A stretch of DNA of 47,094 nucleotides from an uncultured Pseudomonadales bacterium. Its GTDB lineage: Bacteria; Pseudomonadota; Gammaproteobacteria; Pseudomonadales; Balneatricaceae. The DNA lies in assembly GCA_938084925.1 (NCBI GenBank), contig CALKFY010000020.1, positions 1 through 47,094 on the forward strand. Direction: 5' to 3'. Shown in pieces: positions 19,763 through 28,164 of the stretch. Each line of letters opens with the position of its first letter. Positions within the stretch are counted from its first letter, which is position 1. The position numbers were made by a program, and so were the translations under genes. The notes beneath the pieces were generated by a model. The model was not told where the DNA came from, searched no databases, and saw nothing but the letters and a program-made list of their open reading frames with translations.

Positions 19763-19791
19763 ATTTTACCGACCCCCATAGCCTTATGCAA
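19763..19791 (-). promoter_or_regulatory. Putative sigma70 promoter of the mevalonate operon
   Basis: On the minus strand TTGCAT (19786-19791) and TAAAAT (19763-19768) are separated by exactly 17 bp, giving a 5' leader of roughly 45-50 nt before mvaA. Found by inspection only. Confidence 0.5.
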
Positions 19792-19815
19792 TGAATGCCT
19801 AGTTTGCAGCAACAA

Positions 19816-19849
19816 AAAACCCCGCCGGAATTGATCCAAACGGGGTTTT
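19816..19849. terminator. Bidirectional terminator-like hairpin
   Basis: AAAACCCCG pairs with CGGGGTTTT across a 16-nt loop, with A/T tracts on both sides. It lies between the mvaA 5' region and the peroxiredoxin. Its most likely use is terminating the peroxiredoxin transcript coming from the right. Confidence 0.75.
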
Positions 19850-19896
19850 AGCAGTGTCAGTTAGACCAATGTTGTAGGCTAGACCGTGAGTCGGAC

Positions 19897-19980
19897 TGTA
19901 GGTCGGACTTTAGTCCGACTTGTCGGGTTAATTGCCCAATACATGTCTTACAGACATGGGGCACACTGACCCGACCTACA
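19897..19980. repeat. REP-like compound palindrome overlapping the peroxiredoxin stop
   Basis: Outer arms TGTAGGTCGG (19897-19906) and CCGACCTACA (19971-19980) enclose two substructures. One is a tight hairpin, GTCGGACT/AGTCCGAC (19902-19919). The other is a nested stem: GTCGGGT/ACCCGAC, TGCCC/GGGCA and CATGTCT/AGACATG. The TAG stop of the peroxiredoxin (19976-19978) lies in the right outer arm. The TAGGTCGGAC...GTCCGAC core resembles repeats common in marine Gammaproteobacteria. Confidence 0.7.
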
Positions 19981-20581
19981 GGTTATCAGCGTTCGCAGAC
20001 AAGTAAGAAGCAACGCCTTCTGGAGAATCCTTCATACCAGAGTCGCCCTTCTGCCAACCGGCAGGGCAAACTTCGCCATGCTCTTCGTGGAACTGAAGTG
20101 CGTCAACCAAACGTAGCAATTCGTCCATGTTACGACCTAGTGGCAAGTCGTTAACGATTTGTGAACGTACCTGGCCGTCACGGTCGATCAAGAAAGCACC
20201 ACGGTAAGCAACGCTACCATCAGCAACTTCAACGTCATAGGCGCGGCAGATGTCGTGAGCCATGTCAGCAGCTAGCGTGTACTTAACTGGGCCAATACCA
20301 CCATCATTGATTGGGGTGTTACGCCATGCGTTGTGAGTGAAGTGAGAATCGATAGAAACACCGATTACTTCAACGCCACGCGCCTTGAACTCATCCATAC
20401 GGTGATCCAAAGCAATAAGCTCAGAAGGACATACAAAGGTGAAGTCCAAAGGATAGAAGAATACCAAACCATACTTGCCATCAATTGCCTGGGCTAGGTT
20501 AAAGTCATCAACGATAGTGCCGTCACCCAATACTGCTGGTACGGTAAAATCTGGGGCTTGCTTACCTACTAATACGCTCAT
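19976..20581 (-). CDS. Typical 2-Cys peroxiredoxin (AhpC/Prx1 type)
   Basis: A 201-aa thiol peroxidase reducing H2O2 and organic peroxides. The peroxidatic Cys51 lies in FYPLDFTFVCPSE and the resolving Cys172 in GEVCPAGW. The C-terminal extension after the resolving Cys is that of the Prx1/AhpC subfamily. No dedicated reductase (ahpF) is next to it, so thioredoxin or another donor is likely. Its stop codon falls inside a palindromic repeat, so the last codon or two may derive from that repeat. Confidence 0.95.
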   Translation of the reverse strand: MSVLVGKQAPDFTVPAVLGDGTIVDDFNLAQAIDGKYGLVFFYPLDFTFVCPSELIALDHRMDEFKARGVEVIGVSIDSHFTHNAWRNTPINDGGIGPVKYTLAADMAHDICRAYDVEVADGSVAYRGAFLIDRDGQVRSQIVNDLPLGRNMDELLRLVDALQFHEEHGEVCPAGWQKGDSGMKDSPEGVASYLSANADNL

Positions 20582-20659
20582 GTTGTTGCTCCTTAATAGT
20601 CAACGAGAAGAGAGACTTTGCCTCACTTCCTAATTTAATTCTAATTTGAGTAGATTGGC

Positions 20660-20983
20660 TTATTCAGCAGCAGGTGCTGCAGCAGAAACCATTTCCGCTA
20701 ATTCGCCAGTTCCGGACATTTCCATAACAATGTCGCAACCGCCTACTAGCTCACCATTGATCCACAACTGTGGAAAAGTTGGCCAATTGGCATACTTTGG
20801 CAATTCGGCACGAATATCTGGATGCTCCAAGATATTAACGAATGCAAAACGCTCACCGCAAGCCATCAAGGCTTGCACAGTTTGCGAAGAGAAACCGCAC
20901 TGAGGGAACTTTGGCGTGCCCTTCATATATAGCAAAATATTGTTGCTAGCAATTTGATCTTTGATTGTATCAACAGTGTCCAT
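20660..20983 (-). CDS. grxD: Monothiol glutaredoxin (Grx4 type)
   Basis: A 107-aa monothiol glutaredoxin with active site CGFS at residues 29-32 (KGTPKFPQCGFSSQTVQAL), WPTFPQLWINGELVGG (glutathione-binding TFP loop) and GGCDIVMEM. In the family it binds a bridging [2Fe-2S] cluster with glutathione and passes it on with BolA-type partners. It lies upstream of the peroxiredoxin on the same strand (78-bp gap), so the two may be co-transcribed. Confidence 0.96.
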   Translation of the reverse strand: MDTVDTIKDQIASNNILLYMKGTPKFPQCGFSSQTVQALMACGERFAFVNILEHPDIRAELPKYANWPTFPQLWINGELVGGCDIVMEMSGTGELAEMVSAAAPAAE

Positions 20984-21048
20984 TAGCTCATCCTATTAAA
21001 GCAGTACCTTGCTCAAAGCGCGAACAAGATGATAAATATCTATCCTAT

Positions 21049-21070
21049 AAATAGTTTTAAAAAACTATTT
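21049..21070. repeat. AT-rich inverted repeat upstream of grxD
   Basis: AAATAGTTT and AAACTATTT surround TAAA in the 243-bp divergent region between grxD and argF. It may be an operator or hairpin; no known regulator motif was recognised. Confidence 0.35.
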
Positions 21071-21173
21071 TTCAAGAGGCTTAAATTTAACTGGCCACAT
21101 TATACCCAATCCCGACTAATTTAGTCAGTTATTATTTTCAAAAAAAGCCAACTATTTACGACTTTTTGCTAGC

Positions 21174-21202
21174 TTGCATCGCCACACCGAAACACATAGA
21201 AT
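21174..21202 (+). promoter_or_regulatory. Putative argF promoter
   Basis: TTGCAT (21174-21179) and TAGAAT (21197-21202) are separated by exactly 17 bp, placing transcription start about 18 nt upstream of the argF ATG. No convincing pair of ARG boxes was found next to it. Confidence 0.5.
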
Positions 21203-21226
21203 GCTCGTTTTACGCAAGCAAAAACC

Positions 21227-22150
21227 ATGACCACCTCACAACCCCGTCACTTTCTGACACTTCTGGATCTCAGTCCGGCCGAGCTAAACTGGGTTATCAA
21301 CCGCGCCATCGAACTTAAAGCCATCCGCAACCAAGGGGACATTTACGAACCCTTCCGTAATCGCGTACTGGGCATGATATTCGAAAAGTCCTCTACTCGT
21401 ACCCGTGTTTCCTTTGAAGCTGGTATGGCACAGCTAGGTGGCCACGCCATCTTCTTGTCGTCGCGTGATACGCAACTAGGCCGCGGCGAACCTATTGAAG
21501 ACAGTGCTAAGGTTATTTCCAGCATGGTTGATATTGTTATGATCCGTACTAACGGCCATGACATTGTAGAAAACTTTGCTGCCAATTCTCGCGTACCAGT
21601 GATCAACGCCCTCACGGACGATTACCACCCTTGCCAACTGCTAGCCGACATACAAACCTATGTTGAGCATCGCGGCAGCATTCAGGGTAAGACCGTAACT
21701 TGGGTTGGTGATGGCAACAACATGTGCCATTCGTTTATCAATGCTGCACGCCAGTTTGATTTCCAACTACGCGTTGCCTGCCCAGAAGGCTTTGACCCAA
21801 ATGCAGATCTGGTTGCCGCCAATAGCGACCGCGTTAGCATTAGCCGTGATCCTAACACCGCAGTAACTGGTGCAGACTTAGTGGTTACTGACACTTGGGC
21901 CTCTATGGGCCAAGAAGATGAAAAGGCAGCACGCGAAGCAGCCTTTGCTGGTTACCAGGTCAATGAAGCGATGTTAGACCTAGCTGCAGATGACGTTATT
22001 TTTATGCATTGCCTGCCAGCTTATCGCGGTATGGAAATCAGTGAAAACTTGTTTGACGACCCACGCTCTGTGGTGTTCGATGAAGCTGAAAACCGTCTCC
22101 ATGCACAAAAGGCTTTGATGGAGTTTTTGGTACTGCAACCAGCGGTTTAA
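21227..22150 (+). CDS. argF: Ornithine carbamoyltransferase
   Basis: A 307-aa enzyme that makes citrulline from ornithine and carbamoyl phosphate in arginine biosynthesis. The carbamoyl-phosphate loop SSTRTR is at 55-60 ([12 protein letters not shown]), [11 protein letters not shown] is near 128, [11 protein letters not shown] near 222, and the ornithine-binding HCLPAYRG near 260. Length is normal for the anabolic enzyme. The gene stands alone and faces grxD. The RBS is weak, so leader structure may matter. Confidence 0.96.
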   Translation: MTTSQPRHFLTLLDLSPAELNWVINRAIELKAIRNQGDIYEPFRNRVLGMIFEKSSTRTRVSFEAGMAQLGGHAIFLSSRDTQLGRGEPIEDSAKVISSMVDIVMIRTNGHDIVENFAANSRVPVINALTDDYHPCQLLADIQTYVEHRGSIQGKTVTWVGDGNNMCHSFINAARQFDFQLRVACPEGFDPNADLVAANSDRVSISRDPNTAVTGADLVVTDTWASMGQEDEKAAREAAFAGYQVNEAMLDLAADDVIFMHCLPAYRGMEISENLFDDPRSVVFDEAENRLHAQKALMEFLVLQPAV

Positions 22151-22165
22151 TTTTTTGCTACTTGT

Positions 22166-22256
22166 GGGGCAGAGAGCCTGCCCCATGACCGCAGGGAATG
22201 TTTTGGGGACCTCAGGTACCCAATGCACTCGCTCTGCTCGCGGGGCAGGCCCTCTG
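22166..22256. repeat. Palindromic repeat downstream of argF
   Basis: A hairpin GGGGCAG/CTGCCCC (22166-22184) begins 15 bp after the argF stop. Its right part, GAGAGCCTGCCCC, is echoed in inverted form by GGGGCAGGCCCTC at 22242-22254. This gives a larger imperfect palindrome with a loop of about 57 nt. It could serve as terminator, but the organisation resembles a REP-type element. Confidence 0.55.
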
Positions 22257-22294
22257 ACCCTGATTATTCCAATCTACCCCACCGCTCCAAAACT

Positions 22295-22307
22295 TGAATT
22301 CAATTCA
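22295..22307. promoter_or_regulatory. MetR-type box 1
   Basis: TGAATTCAATTCA fits the established MetR consensus TGAA-N5-TTCA exactly. It lies 84-96 bp upstream of metR and 44 bp upstream of a TATAAT element at 22351-22356. Confidence 0.55.
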
Positions 22308-22350
22308 CCTTCACTTGCAGACCACTCAACCAACATGAACAATATTTATG

Positions 22351-22356
22351 TATAAT
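22351..22356 (+). promoter_or_regulatory. Putative -10 element of metR
   Basis: A consensus TATAAT lies 35 bp upstream of the metR ATG. No good -35 is found at 17 bp, consistent with an activator-dependent or weak promoter. It sits between the two MetR-type boxes. Confidence 0.4.
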
Positions 22357-22376
22357 AGGCCTCCAGCTAATTATCC

Positions 22377-22389
22377 TGAACTAAATTCA
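22377..22389. promoter_or_regulatory. MetR-type box 2
   Basis: TGAACTAAATTCA also fits TGAA-N5-TTCA and ends one base before the metR start codon. Bound protein here would block transcription or translation start, suggesting autorepression. Confidence 0.5.
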
Positions 22390-22390
22390 T

Positions 22391-23326
22391 ATGATTGATC
22401 TGCGCCACCTTCGCACTATTACTGCCCTTCGTGATACGGGCAGCCTAGTAGAAGCCTCAGAAAAAGTATTTCTTACCCAGTCAGCCTTATCTCACCAAAT
22501 CAAAGATTTGGAAGCAAAGCTGGGGACGGCCATTTTTGTGCGCAAAACCAAACCCGTTGAATTCACCACCGCCGGCAAGCGCCTACTGTTACTGGCCGAT
22601 GAGGTACTGCCTCAAATCCGCAATACAGAAAGAGAGATCGAACGTTTGGCCCAAGGTGGTTCAGGGCGCTTGAACATTGCCATCGAATGTCACAGCTGTT
22701 TCCAGTGGTTGATGCCTACTCTTGATAATTACCGCAGCGCTTGGCCAGACATTGAACTAGATATTGCCAGTGGTTTTAGCTTTGCTCCGCTACCCGCCCT
22801 GCGACGTGGTGAGCTAGACCTTGTTATCTCTGCCAACCCCAAACCCTTGTCTGGAATAAGCTATGTGCCACTATTTACCTACGAGTCAGTATTAGCAGTT
22901 AGCAACCATCATAATCTCGCAGAACAAGATTATATTCAGCCTAGTGATCTAGCCCAAGAAACCTTGATTTGCTATCCAGTGGAACGAGAAATGTTGGATG
23001 TTTTTACCCACTTTTTAGAACCTGCTGAAGTGGAACCTAAAAGCATTCGTCATGCCGAACTCACCATGATGATGATGCAATTAGTGGCGAGTGGCCGTGG
23101 TGTATGCGCACTGCCCAACTGGGCCTTAAATGAATACTCTAGTCGCGGCTATGTGAGTGCGCGTTCACTAGGAGAAGAAGGTGTGTGGTGCACTCTTTAT
23201 GCCGCCGTACGTAGCGATCAACTTAATACAGATTACATGCAAGCATTCTTGCAGTCCGCTAAAGAAACCTCAGCCCGCGCTCTAGTGGGTATCCGTCCAT
23301 CAGAAGAACCCATTACTCAAGGCTAA
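22391..23326 (+). CDS. metR: LysR-family regulator MetR
   Basis: A 311-aa LysR-type regulator. The N-terminal HTH (about 1-62) includes LRHLRTITALRDTGSL and FLTQSALSHQIKDLE. The effector domain contains IAIECHSCFQWLMPTLDNY, characteristic of MetR, which senses homocysteine and controls metE/metH/glyA in E. coli. GELDLVISANPKP, YPVEREMLDVFTHFLEPA and the C-terminal LYAAVR also track MetR. Two TGAA-N5-TTCA boxes lie upstream. The 3' end overlaps the convergent kinase gene by 4 bp. Confidence 0.92.
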   Translation: MIDLRHLRTITALRDTGSLVEASEKVFLTQSALSHQIKDLEAKLGTAIFVRKTKPVEFTTAGKRLLLLADEVLPQIRNTEREIERLAQGGSGRLNIAIECHSCFQWLMPTLDNYRSAWPDIELDIASGFSFAPLPALRRGELDLVISANPKPLSGISYVPLFTYESVLAVSNHHNLAEQDYIQPSDLAQETLICYPVEREMLDVFTHFLEPAEVEPKSIRHAELTMMMMQLVASGRGVCALPNWALNEYSSRGYVSARSLGEEGVWCTLYAAVRSDQLNTDYMQAFLQSAKETSARALVGIRPSEEPITQG

Positions 23327-24120
23327 TCACTAGCTTCCAACACAGATTTACTGTCATTGGGCTGTCGAATTGGCAGCCGCAAGGACAGGCGCGCCCCACC
23401 TAACGCTTGGCTTACGCTGACCTCAGCCCTGCCGCTATGCCAGTAAGCTATGCGCCGTACTATAGAAAGCCCTAGCCCAAAACCACCCGTAGCGCGACTG
23501 CGGCTAGTGTCTAAACGTATAAAAGGCGCAAATATACGCCCATAGTCCGCCCCATCTATACCTGGGCCATCATCCTCGACAAATATGCTGCAAGTATTTT
23601 CATCCAACAATTGGTAGCCAATGGTCACCTTACTATGGGCATACTTAACCGCGTTGCCAACAAGATTTTGTAGCGCCCTACGCAACTGCACGGGCTCCGC
23701 TTCAATACTGAGGCCAATGTTAGAAATGTCCGTATCAGGCAGTAACAGCTGCATATCCAAGCGCTGGCCGTGATCCGCATACTGCGCCAATATAGATTGG
23801 CAAAGTAGGGATACAGACATAGGCTGAAAACGAATACTCGGCCCTCCATCTTCCAAATGGATATAGGTCATTACCTCTGCCACCAAATCATTAATTTCTT
23901 CAAGATCCAGAGCCATTTCTTGGCAGGATTCTGTCAGCTCATGACGATGGGATAGATTAGGAACCTGCTTTTGTAGCCGATCCTGCATCAGCTCAACAGC
24001 AAAATTCAGACGTGCTACAGGGGTTCTAATTTCGTGAGAAATTGCGGCCATCAGCTCTTGCTGCAAGGCCATCTGACGCTCCATGCGCCCCATTATTGGG
24101 GCTGCGGACAGTGTTTTCAC
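23323..24120 (-). CDS. Histidine kinase lacking a sensor region (RstB-like kinase core)
   Basis: 265 aa consisting almost only of a transmitter. The DHp H-box is AAISHEIRTPVARLNF with His29, followed by the N box NLVGNAVKYAH, G1 EDDGPGID and G2 TGGFGLGLSIVRRIA. The first residues (GRMERQMALQQEL) look like the end of a HAMP linker. RstB-type kinases normally have two membrane segments and a periplasmic sensor before this point. Here there is no room for them, because the GTG start overlaps the stop of the response-regulator gene. I see no frameshifted remnant. It may be a constitutive or soluble kinase made by internal deletion. Confidence 0.85.
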   Translation of the reverse strand: MKTLSAAPIMGRMERQMALQQELMAAISHEIRTPVARLNFAVELMQDRLQKQVPNLSHRHELTESCQEMALDLEEINDLVAEVMTYIHLEDGGPSIRFQPMSVSLLCQSILAQYADHGQRLDMQLLLPDTDISNIGLSIEAEPVQLRRALQNLVGNAVKYAHSKVTIGYQLLDENTCSIFVEDDGPGIDGADYGRIFAPFIRLDTSRSRATGGFGLGLSIVRRIAYWHSGRAEVSVSQALGGARLSLRLPIRQPNDSKSVLEASD

Positions 24121-24857
24121 ATTGTTTCCTTTACAAACAGATAGCCACGGCTACGTACGGTTTTAATACGCCGTGGATGGTCGGGGTCGTCGCCTATTTT
24201 TGGTCGAATACGCGATACTCGAACATCGATAGAACGATCCTGACCATCGTAATCAATACCGCGCAAAGAATTAAAAATCTCTTCCCTACTCAAAACACGC
24301 CCTGCGTTACGAGCCAGTAGCCACAGCAAATCAAACTCAGCACTGGTGAGCTCAACACTATCTTGGCCTAACCAAACTTCACGCATAGCGTTATCAATAT
24401 GCAATTCTCCAAAACGATATCGCTCGTCACCGCTACCGCCAATACCGGCATCATCGGCACCCAAACGCGGCCTCAAAGCCGCTTTTATGCGCGCCAACAG
24501 CAAGCGCGGCTGTACAGGTTTACAGATATAGTCATCCGCCCCCATTTCCAGCCCAAGCACCTGATCTAACTCATCAATCCTCGCTGTCAGCATAATCACT
24601 ACCCCTTTGTAAGCAGGCCGAATCTGACGACAGATAGACAAGCCATCGTCGCCAGGTAACATCACATCTAGGATAATTAGATGGGGGGCAAATGCCTTTA
24701 TTTTACTTTCTACATGCGATCCATCGGAAATTACAGCAACCTTGTAACCATTACCGGATAAATAATCCTTAGTTAATTGAGCAAGGCGCTCATCATCCTC
24801 CACAATCAATATCCGTGGTGCTCCATCAATATCTGCACCCTTCAAAGGAACTACCAT
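24117..24857 (-). CDS. OmpR-family response regulator (RstA-like)
   Basis: A 246-aa regulator with a receiver domain (about 15-130: acidic pair Glu20-Asp21 in IVEDDERL, phosphoacceptor Asp64 in LIILDVMLPGDDG, Lys in YICKPVQP). A winged-helix DNA-binding domain follows (about 147-243: SAEFDLLWLLARNAGRV, DYDGQDRSIDVRVSRIRPK, IKTVRSRGYLF). EMGADDYI and SLRGIDYDGQDRSIDV resemble RstA. The stop overlaps the GTG of the downstream kinase. The kinase has lost its sensor, so the signal reaching this regulator is unclear. Confidence 0.93.
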   Translation of the reverse strand: MVVPLKGADIDGAPRILIVEDDERLAQLTKDYLSGNGYKVAVISDGSHVESKIKAFAPHLIILDVMLPGDDGLSICRQIRPAYKGVVIMLTARIDELDQVLGLEMGADDYICKPVQPRLLLARIKAALRPRLGADDAGIGGSGDERYRFGELHIDNAMREVWLGQDSVELTSAEFDLLWLLARNAGRVLSREEIFNSLRGIDYDGQDRSIDVRVSRIRPKIGDDPDHPRRIKTVRSRGYLFVKETM

Positions 24858-25094
24858 AGAAACTCCAAGGCTTATCTCTTAATCAATACTCTTATTAATA
24901 TATTAGCACTAATCTCATGTTTTTCATTTTTAACATATTCATTTACTGTAACCAGCACACTATCCAGCTGGTAGCGCACCTGACACAAACTGCAGGCAAT
25001 AAAATCCCATGCAGCCATAGCCAATCTAGGCGGGCCATGTTATAAATCGTCTGTGCTTATATTTTTTTCAACTTAGACGAATTTCACCATACAA

Positions 25095-26450
25095 ATGAAT
25101 AATTGGACTCCCGCCAGCTGGCGCAACTTCCCCATCCTGCAACAACCTAATTACACCGATGCCAACGCCGTAGCCAACGTTGAACAACAACTTGGCAATT
25201 TACCGCCTTTGGTGTTTGCCGGTGAAGCCCGAGCCCTAACTCGTCAACTTGCCGATGTTACTCACGGCAAGGCGTTTTTGTTACAAGGTGGCGACTGTGC
25301 CGAAAGCTTTGCAGAATTTAGCGCAGGTAATATTCGAGACACCTTTAAGGTGCTGCTACAGATGGCCGTGGTACTGACCTTTGCCGGTAGCTGCCCAGTG
25401 GTGAAAGTAGGCCGCATGGCTGGCCAATTTGCCAAGCCGCGCTCTGCCGATATGGAAACCATTGATGGCGTTACTTTGCCAAGCTACCGCGGCGATATTA
25501 TTAACGATTTGGATTTCACCAGCGATGCTCGTGTACCTAATCCAGAAAAGCTAATTCAGGCCTACAACCAATCGGCCGCTACCCTAAACCTATTGCGCGC
25601 CTTTGCCCAAGGTGGTTTTGCCGACCTTAATAAGGTACACCGTTGGAACCTAGACTTTGTTGGCAATAGCCCACTTGGCGAACGTTACGAGACACTTGCC
25701 TCGCAGATTGACCAGTCATTGAACTTTATGGCCGCTTGCGGAGTTAATGCCCAGACTGCTCCGCAGCTGCATGAAACCAGCCTGTATACTTCCCACGAAG
25801 CCTTGTTGCTAAATTTTGAGCAAGCTTTGACTCGCCAAGATAGCATTACTGGCGACTGGTATGACTGCTCCGCACATATGCTGTGGATTGGTGACCGTAC
25901 TCGCCAAGTTGACGGCGCTCATGTGGAATTCCTACGCGGCGTTAAAAACCCATTAGGCTTTAAAGCCGGCCCCACGATGAAGGCCGACGATCTATTGCGT
26001 TTGCTAGACGTTTTAAACCCAGACAACGAAGCAGGTCGTATCAACATTATCGCGCGCATGGGCGCAGACAATGTGACTGAGCATCTACCGGCCTTGGTAC
26101 GCGCCGTGAAGGCCGAAGGCCGTGAAGTGCTATGGAGCTCAGACCCAATGCACGGTAATACAGTGAAGTCGTCAACTGGCTTCAAGACCCGTATGGTCAA
26201 TGACGTATTACGTGAGGTAAAAGGTTTCTTTGACGTGCACGCTGCAGAAGGCACCTATGCCGGCGGCGTACACTTTGAAATGACAGGTCAAAACGTCACG
26301 GAATGTATGGGCGGCGCCCATGATATTTCTGCGGAAGATCTGCACAACCGTTACCACACGGCGTGTGACCCACGTTTGAATGCCGACCAGGCTTTGGAAT
26401 TGGCGTTTTTGATTGCTGATACATTGAAGCAGGCGCGTATTAATCGTTAA
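25095..26450 (+). CDS. Class II 3-deoxy-7-phosphoheptulonate (DAHP) synthase
   Basis: A 451-aa plant-type (class II) DAHP synthase joining PEP and erythrose 4-phosphate, first step of the shikimate pathway. Seen are [17 protein letters not shown] at the N-terminus, [12 protein letters not shown] (metal Cys near 73), [35 protein letters not shown], and [15 protein letters not shown] near the C-terminus. It is unrelated in sequence to AroF/G/H class I enzymes. The gene stands alone. The 237 bp upstream are AT-rich, with no regulator site I can name. A large palindromic repeat begins 8 bp after the stop. Confidence 0.96.
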   Translation: MNNWTPASWRNFPILQQPNYTDANAVANVEQQLGNLPPLVFAGEARALTRQLADVTHGKAFLLQGGDCAESFAEFSAGNIRDTFKVLLQMAVVLTFAGSCPVVKVGRMAGQFAKPRSADMETIDGVTLPSYRGDIINDLDFTSDARVPNPEKLIQAYNQSAATLNLLRAFAQGGFADLNKVHRWNLDFVGNSPLGERYETLASQIDQSLNFMAACGVNAQTAPQLHETSLYTSHEALLLNFEQALTRQDSITGDWYDCSAHMLWIGDRTRQVDGAHVEFLRGVKNPLGFKAGPTMKADDLLRLLDVLNPDNEAGRINIIARMGADNVTEHLPALVRAVKAEGREVLWSSDPMHGNTVKSSTGFKTRMVNDVLREVKGFFDVHAAEGTYAGGVHFEMTGQNVTECMGGAHDISAEDLHNRYHTACDPRLNADQALELAFLIADTLKQARINR

Positions 26451-26458
26451 TACGATAC

Positions 26459-26594
26459 AGGGACTGGCTCTTTCCGCAGGAAAGTGCCTGTCCCGTCAAA
26501 CTTTCGCATACGATGCTAACAAACTTAAGGGACAGGTGGAAACTTAATAAACTTAAGGGACAGGCACTTTTGCTACGCAAAAAAGCCAGTCCCT
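26459..26594. repeat. Large interrupted palindrome (REP/MITE-like), 136 bp
   Basis: Outer arms AGGGACTGGCT (26459-26469) and AGCCAGTCCCT (26584-26594), and inner arms AAAGTGCCTGTCCC (26481-26494) and GGGACAGGCACTTT (26557-26570), are perfect inverted pairs in the same nested order. A direct repeat AAACTTAAGGGACAGG occurs twice inside (from 26521 and from about 26549). The ferredoxin TAG stop (26593-26595) straddles its right end. It fills the convergent gap between DAHP synthase and the ferredoxin and could terminate both. Confidence 0.8.
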
Positions 26595-26841
26595 AGGTCT
26601 CAATCGAGATGGGCCCATCGGGCACACAACAACAGGTCAACACATCGTCGCTTTGCAGCGTCACCAAACTGTCTTGCACCCAGGTGACCTTACCCTGCGT
26701 TAACTTCACTTTACACAAACCACAATAACCACCACGGCAGTTGTAAGTAACAGGCACCTCGTTCTCTTCCATGCTATCCAGCAAAGAAAACTCGGCATCA
26801 TAGTCAAATACAATGCTATTGTTGACGGTAACTCTAGTCAT
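26593..26841 (-). CDS. yfaE: 2Fe-2S ferredoxin, YfaE-like (RNR cofactor maintenance)
   Basis: A plant-type [2Fe-2S] ferredoxin with ligand pattern YNCRGGYCGLCKVKL and a final Cys in LTCCCVP. Its place directly after nrdAB and its sequence match YfaE, which supplies electrons to rebuild the diferric-tyrosyl cofactor of NrdB. I start at MTRVTVNNS (82 aa), which aligns with YfaE; an ATG five codons upstream (26856) is also possible, and neither RBS is decisive. The stop codon lies at the edge of a palindromic repeat. A terminator-like hairpin separates it from nrdB, so expression may depend on readthrough. Confidence 0.9.
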   Translation of the reverse strand: MTRVTVNNSIVFDYDAEFSLLDSMEENEVPVTYNCRGGYCGLCKVKLTQGKVTWVQDSLVTLQSDDVLTCCCVPDGPISIET

Positions 26842-26907
26842 AAAGCTCTTTGGCATCGCCGCTCTTTGACATCCATGTCACCGCGGCATACAGTACATCC
26901 TGTACAT

Positions 26908-26940
26908 AAAAAAGGGGCCAGATGTTTGCCACCTGTCCCC
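26908..26940 (-). terminator. Terminator downstream of nrdB
   Basis: On the minus strand a stem GGGGACAGGTG/CATCTGGCCCC with a 5-nt loop is followed by six T residues. It is correctly placed after the nrdB stop. Its GGGACAGG arm resembles the neighbouring 26459-26594 repeat, so it may derive from the same repeat family. Confidence 0.75.
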
Positions 26941-26965
26941 ATTTATAATTGTGTGACGATGTTAC

Positions 26966-28099
26966 TTAGAGATCGAAGTCGTCGAAATCAGCATCATCCA
27001 TATCACTGTCGATAGCACCTACCAAGTAGGAGCTAATTTCTGCTTCCTGTGGGGCTACCTGTACGTTGTCACTCACTAGCCAGGCGTTCATCCATGGTAG
27101 TGGGTTGGCGTTGCGCCCGGGGAATAGGTCTTCAAAGCCTAGGGCACGAATACGTACGTTAGAGATGTATTCCACATATTCTTTAAGAATCTCAGCATTC
27201 AAGCCAATCATGGAACCGTCTTTAAACAGGTAGCTGGCCCACTCTTTTTCTTGCTCAGCCGCTTCCATAAAGATTTCTCTAACTTCTTCCTTGCAAGATG
27301 CAGCAATCTCTACCATTTCTGGATCGTCTTGGCCGTTAGCCATCAGATTCAGCATATGCTGAGTGCCAGCAAGGTGTAGAGCCTCATCACGGGCAATCAA
27401 TTTGATGACCTTGGCGTTACCTTCCATGATGGCACGCTCTGCAAAGGCAAAGCTGCAAGCAAAGCTCACGTAAAAGCGAACGGCTTCCAATACGTTAACG
27501 GAAGCTACCGTTAGGTACATAAGACGCTTAAGTTCACTTAGATTCACAACCACGGTTTCACCATTCAGCTGGTGTTCACCTTCACCAACCAAACTGTACA
27601 AATTGCACTTGGCAATAAACTCGTCGTAATAACGCGTTACCGATTCCGCACGCTTAACGATTTCTGGATTATCAACGATATCGTCAAACACCACGTTAGG
27701 GTCAGCTACTACGTTACGGATAATGTGGGTATAACTACGGCTGTGCACGGTTTCGCTAAAGGACCAAGTTTCTAACCAAGTCTCTAATTCAGGCAAAGAC
27801 ACCACAGGCAAAAAGGCCACGTTAGGGGAACGGCCTTGCACACTATCAAGCAAAGTCTGGTACTTGAGGTTGCTCAAGAAAATGTGTTTTTCGTGCTCCG
27901 CCATAGCCATAAAGTCTTTACGGTCGGTGGACAAATCCACTTCTTCTGGACGCCAGAAAAAGGATAACTGTTTTTCGATGAGCTTTTCAAAAATAGCATG
28001 GCGCTGCTGGTCATAACGAGCAACGTTTACATTTTGACCAAAGAACATAGGCTCTTTAAGGGCATCGTTTTTGGTCTTATTAAAAGTAGAGTAAGTCAT
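26966..28099 (-). CDS. nrdB: Class Ia ribonucleotide reductase, beta subunit
   Basis: The 377-aa radical-generating subunit of aerobic RNR. The radical Tyr123 lies in VHSRSYTHI, with metal ligands Asp85 (QTLLDS), Glu116 and His119. The second ligand set falls in the [10 protein letters not shown] and [15 protein letters not shown] region. The acidic C-terminal tail ([13 protein letters not shown]) is the segment that docks on NrdA. It follows nrdA by 65 bp; that gap holds a strong hairpin. Confidence 0.97.
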   Translation of the reverse strand: MTYSTFNKTKNDALKEPMFFGQNVNVARYDQQRHAIFEKLIEKQLSFFWRPEEVDLSTDRKDFMAMAEHEKHIFLSNLKYQTLLDSVQGRSPNVAFLPVVSLPELETWLETWSFSETVHSRSYTHIIRNVVADPNVVFDDIVDNPEIVKRAESVTRYYDEFIAKCNLYSLVGEGEHQLNGETVVVNLSELKRLMYLTVASVNVLEAVRFYVSFACSFAFAERAIMEGNAKVIKLIARDEALHLAGTQHMLNLMANGQDDPEMVEIAASCKEEVREIFMEAAEQEKEWASYLFKDGSMIGLNAEILKEYVEYISNVRIRALGFEDLFPGRNANPLPWMNAWLVSDNVQVAPQEAEISSYLVGAIDSDMDDADFDDFDL

Positions 28100-28124
28100 A
28101 CTAAATTCTTTAAATTTACGTTAT

Positions 28125-28149
28125 GAGGCCTGTGCTAAACACAGGCCTC
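28125..28149. promoter_or_regulatory. Strong hairpin between nrdA and nrdB
   Basis: GAGGCCTGTG and CACAGGCCTC form a perfect 10-bp stem with a 5-nt loop (CTAAA). No T-tract follows in the direction of transcription, so it is not a classic terminator. It may stabilise or process the nrdAB mRNA and tune subunit ratio. Confidence 0.6.
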
Positions 28150-28164
28150 CATATTAATAACCAG

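Noticed and set aside
24858-25094. Hidden sensor fragment of the truncated kinase or a further gene upstream of DAHP synthase
   Set aside because: The region is AT-rich with no coding pattern, and the kinase start is on the other side of the regulator gene.
26459-26594. CRISPR array
   Set aside because: There are only two copies of the internal direct repeat, with unequal context, and the structure is a nested palindrome; no cas genes are present.
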